From NCBI RefSeq assembly GCF_900116615.1, contig NZ_FPBF01000004.1, positions 1 through 64,000 of the forward strand: 64,000 nt of DNA. Reading direction: 5' to 3'. Source of the stretch: Algoriphagus locisalis. Lineage in GTDB: Bacteria > Bacteroidota > Bacteroidia > Cytophagales > Cyclobacteriaceae. Made by a program: the position numbers and the translations under genes. Below, one piece after another: positions 16,991-24,494 of the stretch. The notes under the pieces were generated by a model that was given only the letters and a program-made list of their open reading frames with translations, searched no databases and had not been told where the DNA came from. The stretch's first letter is position 1, and the number at the start of each line of letters is the position of its first letter.

Positions 16991-17022
16991 AAAAAAAGCT
17001 GCTTCCGATTGAAAGCAGCTTT
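16991..17022 (-). terminator. Intrinsic terminator of the glucan locus
   Basis: The arms AAAGCTGCTT and AAGCAGCTTT (16995-17004, 17013-17022) surround an 8-nt loop. They run into seven T residues on the minus strand, 27 bases past the GH16 stop. Confidence 0.85.
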
Positions 17023-17048
17023 CCTAAAAATTACCTTAAACCCACATA

Positions 17049-18179
17049 TTAATCTTTCTCAAATACCCTAACATAATCCACCGCCAATTGTTGGGGGAAG
17101 ACGGTTGAATTATCAGGACTTCCAGGCCAATTGCCTCCAACAGCCAAATTGATCAGAAGAAAGAATGGTTTTCTGAACTCATCCATCGCTGCAGCAGAAA
17201 TATCCATTTCATGAAATGCCTCATTGTCCACCAGCCAAGTGATGGTAGTTTCATCCCAAATAATGGAATAAACGTGGAAATTGTCTGCATACTTGGCTCC
17301 GCCAGAAAGCGTCTTTGTACCGGTTTCGTAGGCATAGTTGCCATTATTATCCCAATGTAAGGTCCCATGGACGGAGTTATCTCTTCCGCTTGCATCTCCT
17401 CCTATCATCTCCATGATATCAATCTCCCCACTAGCCGGCCAGCTGATCTCCGAAATATTAGCGCCCAACATCCATAGTGCAGGCCATATTCCCTGACCTT
17501 TTGGCAAGGCAGCACGAATGTCAATTCTACCATATTGAAACTCTTGTTTCCCTTGAGTTTTCAGCCTAGAAGAAGTATAATTCTTACCTCCCATACTCTC
17601 CTGCTTGGCAGTGATGACTAAGTTGCCATCCCTTAGCTCCGTATTTTCTCTGCGGTAAAACTGAAGTTCATTATTTCCCCAGCCGCATATTCCCGGACAG
17701 CCATCACCCAACTCAAAAACCCAATCGGATGACAAGGTTTCTGAATTGAATTCATCATTCCAAGACAAGGTATATCCCTCATATTCCAGAGGAGATTCAA
17801 AGCCTGTGGTAGGCAATCCGATTCCCAAGATTTGCTCGGTGATAAGGACCTGTTCCTCTGCTTTGATGAAATCTGCTTCAGTACTATGTGCTTGTACAGT
17901 GATAATATATTCTCCAGGCTCTGTGTAGCGATAGGTAGCCTGACCACCCGTCGCAAGAGCTGGAAGCTGTGAGTCCACTCCAAAGCCCACCCGGTAGAAA
18001 TTGGCTTTATCCGCGGAAAAATTCACATTCACGACACCGTTTTCAGCTATTTCTACATTCACTTCCAAATTAGTAGGAAGTACAATTTGCTGTTCAGCAT
18101 CTTCCTGGGTACAGGAAGATGCCGACATCAGCATAAATAAAACTCCTATAGTATGATAAATCTTCGTTAACATCAACAT
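17049..18179 (-). CDS. GH16 beta-glucanase (laminarinase-type) lipoprotein
   Basis: This is a 376-residue surface or periplasmic enzyme. A signal with Cys23 as lipid anchor (MSASSC) is followed by a PKD-like beta domain (about 34-115) and a GH16 jelly roll (about 130-375). Active-site residues are Glu252 (nucleophile), Asp254 and Glu257 (acid/base) in GEIDIMEMIG, the beta-bulge form found in laminarinases. WPALWMLG and the C-terminal AVDYVRVF strand are also typical. It should cut beta-1,3 or mixed beta-1,3/1,4-glucan. It is the last gene of the susC-susD-PKD-GH16 operon, 2 bases after the PKD lipoprotein gene. Laminarin is inferred as the substrate from this gene set. Confidence 0.93.
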   Translation of the reverse strand: MLMLTKIYHTIGVLFMLMSASSCTQEDAEQQIVLPTNLEVNVEIAENGVVNVNFSADKANFYRVGFGVDSQLPALATGGQATYRYTEPGEYIITVQAHSTEADFIKAEEQVLITEQILGIGLPTTGFESPLEYEGYTLSWNDEFNSETLSSDWVFELGDGCPGICGWGNNELQFYRRENTELRDGNLVITAKQESMGGKNYTSSRLKTQGKQEFQYGRIDIRAALPKGQGIWPALWMLGANISEISWPASGEIDIMEMIGGDASGRDNSVHGTLHWDNNGNYAYETGTKTLSGGAKYADNFHVYSIIWDETTITWLVDNEAFHEMDISAAAMDEFRKPFFLLINLAVGGNWPGSPDNSTVFPQQLAVDYVRVFEKD

Positions 18180-18181
18180 AT

Positions 18182-19675
18182 CTAGTTATTGTCTGGAATA
18201 AGTACGAAGGTCCAGAAAACTCCACCAGAGTCTGTAACATCAATGGTAATGGTTAGTTCCTCTACTCCGTCCTCGTTTTTGTATCCTATTACATCATAAG
18301 TGACTGCCTTATCAGCTTCGGGAGGCCCTGCGCTGTATTCACCTGCATTGAAGGCTTTAGGCAAGGCAATGAAAGCCCCGGTTCCAGTCACTGTGATTTT
18401 TGCATTAGAAGACTCGGTGCCTTCGGCAAAGCTAAACTCATGTGTTCCTGCTCCCCATGCAGCTCCAGGTGTTCCGGCCAGATTATCCACTGACTGGCAG
18501 CCTTCTGCCTCCACGCCCATGTATAGCTCTGCGAAGATATCTCCCTGAGGATCGTAGGAATAGGTACCATCTTGGTTGAAAATGAACAGGTCATTGAATA
18601 AACATGCTCTATCCCCTGAAATATCAGTTCCATTAGGGAAATACTCGTCACTTCCTGCACTTGGACCTACACCAAATGCTCCTGCTGCTGGCTTTAGTTT
18701 CCAGGCTTTGGTTCCGTCACCGACTAAGTCCTGAAGTCTAAACTCTCCCGGCACCACAGGTTCTGGCTCCGGTTCTGGCTCAGGTGTTTCCATATCCGGT
18801 ACAAAACCCTCTGGAATCAACCTGATATACCATGCAAGTTCGTTATTAGCCTGGTCCACAAACCTCAGTAACATCTCATTTTCTTCAATGTTAACAATCT
18901 GGTAGGTTCTTCCGCCAGCGAAATATCCCAAAAATCCTCCCTGAGAAATTGTCAACTCTGGATACCCGCCTTCTGGCTCTGCCATACTCCATTTTAATCC
19001 ATCCGGAGCTTCATAAGGCGCAGAAAGATCACCAACTCCTGGATCAAATGCACCTGGGAAATTGGATCCTTGGGCTGCATTCAAATACACGAAGCCGTTT
19101 GTCTCCATCGTAAAGTTAAAGCTGTCCAAGAAGAAGGTGTATCGGTCTGTGTACATTCCAGAACCCGCCTTTTCGTTGGGCTGCGCCTGATACCACTCTG
19201 GGAAATCCCCCGCAGCTGAAGAGGGGTTTGGTCCTACGCCAAAGTGTCCCACGCGGGTAGCATCTACCTGCCAGGTTTTGCCTTCTACTGCCTCAGCACC
19301 GCCTGTAAGGTTATTGAAAAGCGGCTTATCCAGCAGTAGCGGATCGGTTTCATCGATGATGATTTCTCTACTAGCGCTTACACTGCCTCCCTTGTTGAAC
19401 ACCGTTAAGGTGACGGTATAAGTACCTGCTGTCGGGTAAGTGCCAGTCACTGTTTTGCCAGAACCAGAACTCCCATTTCCCAAATCCCAATTCATCAGGA
19501 AAAAGTCACCGTCAGCAGTAAATTGAAGGATATTATCACTTTCTGCTGTAGGCTGAAAGCTAAATCCCGCCTGCTCTGCTGTTGGAGGAGTATCATCTAG
19601 TGTATATTCCTCCATGCATGCTGCCAATGCGAACAAGGGCAGAACATACATGATGTATCTTATAAATTTCTTCAT
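18182..19675 (-). CDS. PKD-domain surface glycan-binding lipoprotein
   Basis: The 497-residue lipoprotein has Cys20 after LFALAA. A PKD domain follows (about 40-108, with the WDLGNG and GTYPTAGTYTVTL hallmarks). Two similar modules come next: one starting near LTGGAEAVEGKTWQVD and one near LVGDGTKAWKLKP, both with an FGVGP motif. They are joined by a Pro-Glu linker (PEPEPEPEP, about residue 300). The repeated 'KxWxxxxxxGHFGVGP' type module marks this as the glycan-binding protein that sits between SusD and GH16 in laminarin loci of marine Bacteroidota. It probably holds glucan chains at the cell surface. Gaps to its neighbours are 2 and 12 bases, so it lies in the operon. Confidence 0.85.
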   Translation of the reverse strand: MKKFIRYIMYVLPLFALAACMEEYTLDDTPPTAEQAGFSFQPTAESDNILQFTADGDFFLMNWDLGNGSSGSGKTVTGTYPTAGTYTVTLTVFNKGGSVSASREIIIDETDPLLLDKPLFNNLTGGAEAVEGKTWQVDATRVGHFGVGPNPSSAAGDFPEWYQAQPNEKAGSGMYTDRYTFFLDSFNFTMETNGFVYLNAAQGSNFPGAFDPGVGDLSAPYEAPDGLKWSMAEPEGGYPELTISQGGFLGYFAGGRTYQIVNIEENEMLLRFVDQANNELAWYIRLIPEGFVPDMETPEPEPEPEPVVPGEFRLQDLVGDGTKAWKLKPAAGAFGVGPSAGSDEYFPNGTDISGDRACLFNDLFIFNQDGTYSYDPQGDIFAELYMGVEAEGCQSVDNLAGTPGAAWGAGTHEFSFAEGTESSNAKITVTGTGAFIALPKAFNAGEYSAGPPEADKAVTYDVIGYKNEDGVEELTITIDVTDSGGVFWTFVLIPDNN

Positions 19676-19687
19676 TTGAGTTTATGT

Positions 19688-21160
19688 TTAATATCCAGGA
19701 TTTTGACTCCAATTTCCACCAGCCAAGTCAATCTCTACTTGTGGAATAGGAAACAATTCATTCTTTCCTACTACAAAGCCATCGATACGATCGGCAGCTT
19801 GCCCTGTTCTCACCAAATCGAAGAATCTGTAACCTTCTCCAGAAAGCTCAAACCTTCTTTCTTCCAAAATCGCCTGATACAAAGCATCACCTGAACTAGT
19901 GATCGCTGGCATATCCACCCTTGCTCTCACTTTGTTCAACTCAATTCTTGCTCTGTCGTCATTGCCTGCTTGTTGGAAGGCCTCTGCAGCCATCAGCAAG
20001 ACATCTGCCCAACGGATCACGCGATAGTTCAGAGGACTGGTCAAATCATCATCCGGCAAACCTACTTCTCCTTGTCTTTTGATGTATTTGTTGTTGAAAA
20101 ACCCAGTATGACCACCAGCACCAATCCCGTAAGTAATCTCATCTGCATTTGGCTGAGCCGCGATAAACTCGTCCAAATTCAAAACGGAGGCATCACGTCT
20201 TATATCTCCTTCTGCAAAGGCATCATACAAATCCTGAGTAGGCAAGTTATAGGCGTTGCCATCTGCATAGAAAGGTCCGGTATATTGCCTGATACCCTGA
20301 AAGCCTACTGCAGCATTCCCGTTCAAACAAATCAAACAACCATAATCTCCACCTTGCAAACCACTGAACTGTACAGTGAATACATCTTCGGAGATATTTT
20401 GGTTTGCGGCGTAAAACAGAGTAGTATAATCATCAAACAAAGCATATCCACCAGGATTGCTATCGATCAGATTGCCAAGAACTGTACTGGCTTCAGCGAA
20501 TTTCTGCTGATACAATAAAGCCTTGCCGAGGAGAGCCATCGCTGCCCCAGAAGTCAATCGTCCTACTTCACTAGCGGTAGCAGGTAGCACATCCACTGCC
20601 TCTTGCAAATCAGATTCTATCTGCGCATAGATTTCAGCTCTTGGTGCTCTTGGAGTGCTTGGAATTTCGTTGATAGAAATTCTTCTATCCACCACCAGCG
20701 GCATATCTCCAAAATAGGTCACCAGATTGAAGTAGAAATATGCACGCATGAATTTGGCCTCTGCCAAAATCAGATCTTTACCTTCGAAATCAATTTTATC
20801 CTGGTTTTCGAAGATGTAATTAGCCCGAGAAATCCCGGTGTAATTCACCCGCATCACCGCTCTCAACTCCTGATTGACACCACCGTGGGTCATGTTTTCG
20901 ATTTCGTGAAGTCCTCTGGTATCATTGACACTTTCTCCTCCAGCGATGGAGTTGTCAGAGGCAATTTCCCCAATCCAGATATTCAAGTAAGCCGGCTGCA
21001 TCATGTCATAGACACCGATGATTGCCCTGTCAAAATCCTCTTTGGTGTTGAAGAAATTTTCTGCATCCTGTGTGAACTCAGGATCAATATTCAATAAGCT
21101 ATCGCAAGCGGTTGCCATCCACAAAGTCATGAATAGAAACCATTTTGTTATGTTTTTCAT
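19688..21160 (-). CDS. RagB/SusD-family glycan-binding lipoprotein
   Basis: The 490-residue lipoprotein has Cys19 (WMATAC). An all-helical TPR-like SusD fold follows. Typical segments are the N-terminal LLNIDPEF, RAYFYFNLVTYFGDMPLV (about 140-157) and the C-terminal EERRFELSGEGYRFFDLVRTG. SusD proteins cap the SusC channel from outside and hand over oligosaccharides. The start codon lies 5 bases beyond the susC stop. Its partner genes point to beta-1,3-glucan oligomers as ligand. Confidence 0.95.
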   Translation of the reverse strand: MKNITKWFLFMTLWMATACDSLLNIDPEFTQDAENFFNTKEDFDRAIIGVYDMMQPAYLNIWIGEIASDNSIAGGESVNDTRGLHEIENMTHGGVNQELRAVMRVNYTGISRANYIFENQDKIDFEGKDLILAEAKFMRAYFYFNLVTYFGDMPLVVDRRISINEIPSTPRAPRAEIYAQIESDLQEAVDVLPATASEVGRLTSGAAMALLGKALLYQQKFAEASTVLGNLIDSNPGGYALFDDYTTLFYAANQNISEDVFTVQFSGLQGGDYGCLICLNGNAAVGFQGIRQYTGPFYADGNAYNLPTQDLYDAFAEGDIRRDASVLNLDEFIAAQPNADEITYGIGAGGHTGFFNNKYIKRQGEVGLPDDDLTSPLNYRVIRWADVLLMAAEAFQQAGNDDRARIELNKVRARVDMPAITSSGDALYQAILEERRFELSGEGYRFFDLVRTGQAADRIDGFVVGKNELFPIPQVEIDLAGGNWSQNPGY

Positions 21161-21165
21161 ACTTT

Positions 21166-24100
21166 CTAGAAATTAAAATTTAAACCGGCCATGAATGAGC
21201 GTGCCTGAGGGTAAACCCCACTATCCACGCCTGCAAAAAGAGGATTTCCTGATCCCACATCCGGGTCAAATCCTTGATACCTCGTCAAAGTGACTACGTT
21301 GTTGGCGGCTAAATAAAACCTGAAAGACTGAACGCCAATTCGTTTGGTAATAGCATTAGGAATAGTGTATCCCAATTGCACATTTCTCAGTCTCAAATAG
21401 GATCCATCTTCTACATAGAAATCCGAGAAAACGTTGTTTCTGGTCGCTCCGGTAGTCAATCTAGGTATCTCAGTACTGGTGCCTGGACCCGTCCAGCGAT
21501 CAATGTTATAGGACAACTGATTAGCAAAAGTCTGCTGCCGCTCATAGTTTCTGATGATTTCCTGACCCAAAGCCGCATACACATTGGCTCCCAGATCAAA
21601 CCCTTTGAAATCTACGCTCATGTTGAAACCCATGACCACGTCCGGTATAGGAGAACCTATCATTCTTCTGTCAGAGTCATCACCGAAGTTGATCACTCCG
21701 TCTCCATTTTGATCCACAAATCTCAAATCTCCTGGCTGTGCACCTGGCTGAGATACTGGATTGGAATTGATTTCCTCCTGGGTTTGATAGATTCCATCTG
21801 TCTGATATCCGATAAAGTATCCGATTGGAAAACCTTTTTCAAAACGGGTGGCTACATTTCCTCCCACGCTAAATCCAGCTCCGGGAATAAATTCAAAACC
21901 TGCCGGAACTGCCGTTACCTCGTTTTTGACGAACGTGACATTGTACCCAAATCTAAAATTGGCCCCTGTGCTGTTGTTTGTTGCGTAGTTCAATTCCAAT
22001 TCAAGTCCTGAGTTTCTTACGTCGCCTGCATTGATGACAGGAGGTGAACCGCCTGGACCATAAGAACCTAAAATCGCGGACACATCAGGCTGAAAAAGCA
22101 AGTCTTTCGTGTTTTTTATAAAGTAATTTGCCGTGAAATCGAAGTTATTGAACAGGGAGAAATCAAGTCCAATATTGGTCTGATAGGTCGTTTCCCATTT
22201 CAGGTCAGGATTGCTGGTATTGCCAATGGCAGCTCCGTTGATAATGAAATCATTGAACACATAAGTAGCCGATCCATTCAACAAGCCTCTGTATCGGAAC
22301 AACCCGATTTGATCATTTCCTGAAATCCCGAAACTTGTTCTAAGTTTCAAGAAATCGATGGCATCTACGTTGAAAAAGGATTCGTCAGATATCAACCAAG
22401 CTCCTGAAAGTGCTGGAAAATAGCCTATTCGGTTGTTTGGGCCAAAGTTAGACGATCCATCTCTTCTTAAGATCGCGGAAATAAAGTAGCGCTTCTTGTA
22501 ATCGTATTCTCCTCTGACAAAAGCTGAGGTTAGACGCTGTGAACTTTGGAAGGAACCTGTATTGTTCAGAAATCCTCCTGTAGCTTGATTTGCAGATATA
22601 TCTGCGAAGTTCAGGTCGTTGTTCGGAATATTGAAACCTGTTCCGTTCAGCCCTTCGCTTCTATTTCCCACGAGGGAAAGTCCAAAAGTCCCTTTAACAC
22701 TGTGGTCCTCAGCAAACGTTTGGTTATAGTTCAGGAAGGTTTCCAGGTTAAAATCCAAATAAGTATTTCTGGATTCATACACATTGGCTCCTCTTTCGAT
22801 TTGAACCCCTCCAACATCCACCAATACCGGATCCAGGTTTTCGTTTGCAGCTGAATTGGCAAATTTCCCCTGACCATACCAAACCAGTGGATTAAATGCT
22901 TTGTAGTCCACCATGGCAAAATTATATCCTGCGCGTCCTGTCCAGGTGAATCTATCGTTGATTTCAAATTCGATTTCCTCTTTTCCTACTAGCTTATTGA
23001 CCCAAGAGTCATTGTAGGTATTTTCCATTTGAGCCAATGGATTGATAATATCATTCACATTGTCCAAATAAGAATATCTATCACCGACGCGAATCGGCTC
23101 AGTAGGATAGGCATTGATGGTATTATATAATACAGAACCTATGCCTCCCTGCGCCAAACTGTTACTCAATTCCCGGGTAAAAAGTGTCACATTGGTGAAT
23201 TTCAGCCTAGGAGCAATTTCAGTGATGAAATTGATTCTGGCATTCATCCGCTCAAAACTAGCTTTTGGACCACCCACTATTCCTTCCTGTGCAAAATAAG
23301 ATGCCCCGATGGAATACGAGGTTTTTTCAGATCCTCCATTCAGCGTCAGGTTGTATTCCTGAATAGGTGCGTCCTGAAAAACGGCATCCTGCCAGTTGGT
23401 CCCTTCGCCTAGTTCCACATTGTTGAATGGCATGGCCTGACCACCTGCTGCGAACGCTTCATTCTTTAAAATTGCATATTCGCGGGCATTCAGCAAATCC
23501 AGTTTCCTTGCAGTTTGCTGTATTCCGTAGTAAGCATCAAACCCAAGTCTTGGTTTTGTACCGAGACTGCCTTTTTTGGTTTCGATCAGGATCACACCAT
23601 TGGCAGCCCTAACTCCATAAATACCCGCAGTACCATCTTTCAGTACATTGACTGATTCGATATCATTTGGGTTTAGTGAATTCAGACCAGCAGCATCGTA
23701 AATGACACCATCCACCAAAATCAAGGGATCATTGTCTCCGAAAGTACCTATGCCTCGTATTCGGATGTTTGACGTACCGCCTGGGGCACCTGAGTTAGTG
23801 GAGATATTCACGCCAGCAATCTGCCCTTGCAGGGCCTGATCGACTCGGGGCATATTCATCTTTTGCACATCCTCACCGCCGACTTGAGAAGTAGCCCCTG
23901 TGAGTTCCCTTTTAGTAGCAGAACCATAACCAATCACCACTACTTCATCCAGATTGGTCAAGTCGTCTGTCAATACAACATTGATCTCAGTAGAACTGCC
24001 AACCTGAATGGTTTGAGCTTGGAAACCTAAAAAGGAAAAACGCAATTCATCACCAGTTCCAGCGCTGATGGAGTACAACCCATCAAGATCTGTAACTGTA

Positions 24101-24246
24101 CCCTCGGTGGAATTCACCTTTAAGATACTCACTCCAGGCAGTGGTTCGCCTGTGGCATCCACTACTTTGCCTGTGATCACAGTTGATTGCGCCCAAACCC
24201 CAAAATGGAGCGCTAGCGCAAAGCACAGCAATAAAATTTTTTTCAT
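21166..24246 (-). CDS. SusC/RagA-family TonB-linked outer-membrane transporter
   Basis: This 1026-residue TonB-dependent channel has a signal peptide (to about residue 19, GVWAQ), a carboxypeptidase-regulatory-like domain (about 22-98), and the SusC signature before the plug (LDEVVVIGYG). The plug (about 115-225) includes ILVDGVIYDAAGLNSLNPND. A 22-strand barrel ends in SFMAGLNFNF, with the terminal Phe needed for barrel insertion. It imports oligosaccharides with energy from TonB/ExbBD, which are not in the window. It is the first gene of the glucan operon and faces the regulator gene at 24495 across a 248-bp intergenic region. Confidence 0.96.
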   Translation of the reverse strand: MKKILLLCFALALHFGVWAQSTVITGKVVDATGEPLPGVSILKVNSTEGTVTDLDGLYSISAGTGDELRFSFLGFQAQTIQVGSSTEINVVLTDDLTNLDEVVVIGYGSATKRELTGATSQVGGEDVQKMNMPRVDQALQGQIAGVNISTNSGAPGGTSNIRIRGIGTFGDNDPLILVDGVIYDAAGLNSLNPNDIESVNVLKDGTAGIYGVRAANGVILIETKKGSLGTKPRLGFDAYYGIQQTARKLDLLNAREYAILKNEAFAAGGQAMPFNNVELGEGTNWQDAVFQDAPIQEYNLTLNGGSEKTSYSIGASYFAQEGIVGGPKASFERMNARINFITEIAPRLKFTNVTLFTRELSNSLAQGGIGSVLYNTINAYPTEPIRVGDRYSYLDNVNDIINPLAQMENTYNDSWVNKLVGKEEIEFEINDRFTWTGRAGYNFAMVDYKAFNPLVWYGQGKFANSAANENLDPVLVDVGGVQIERGANVYESRNTYLDFNLETFLNYNQTFAEDHSVKGTFGLSLVGNRSEGLNGTGFNIPNNDLNFADISANQATGGFLNNTGSFQSSQRLTSAFVRGEYDYKKRYFISAILRRDGSSNFGPNNRIGYFPALSGAWLISDESFFNVDAIDFLKLRTSFGISGNDQIGLFRYRGLLNGSATYVFNDFIINGAAIGNTSNPDLKWETTYQTNIGLDFSLFNNFDFTANYFIKNTKDLLFQPDVSAILGSYGPGGSPPVINAGDVRNSGLELELNYATNNSTGANFRFGYNVTFVKNEVTAVPAGFEFIPGAGFSVGGNVATRFEKGFPIGYFIGYQTDGIYQTQEEINSNPVSQPGAQPGDLRFVDQNGDGVINFGDDSDRRMIGSPIPDVVMGFNMSVDFKGFDLGANVYAALGQEIIRNYERQQTFANQLSYNIDRWTGPGTSTEIPRLTTGATRNNVFSDFYVEDGSYLRLRNVQLGYTIPNAITKRIGVQSFRFYLAANNVVTLTRYQGFDPDVGSGNPLFAGVDSGVYPQARSFMAGLNFNF

Positions 24247-24494
24247 AAGTTTTGGATTTATTGTGTCACTAAGGTGAAAGTAAATTCACAACAAGCAAAA
24301 ATCCCAAGTACAACAATACTACATCATGCACATTTTTGGACTTTCACAAAAACTCAACATCCAAGAGATAAATATTGTTTTAGAGTTATCTAAAGGCACT
24401 TTTTGTTTTGATCAAAATCTCATTGCTTTTAAAAACCAATTACATCAATTTGAAAAAACCTATATTGCCAATCTCAACATGAGGTACACAATCC
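24247..24494. promoter_or_regulatory. Divergent promoter region of the glucan locus
   Basis: This 248-bp AT-rich region lies between the divergent susC and regulator genes and must hold both promoters. No perfect TAnnTTTG box is visible on either strand. That fits activator-dependent expression of the susC operon, but this is inference. Confidence 0.45.

Noticed and set aside
16838..17071. Plus-strand 77-residue frame
   Set aside because: It covers two palindromes and the GH16 terminator and overlaps the GH16 end.
19970..20518. Plus-strand 182-residue frame inside susD
   Set aside because: It is antisense to a clear SusD gene.
21376..22011. Long plus-strand frame (211 residues) inside susC
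   Set aside because: It is antisense to strongly supported susC coding sequence and has no family match.
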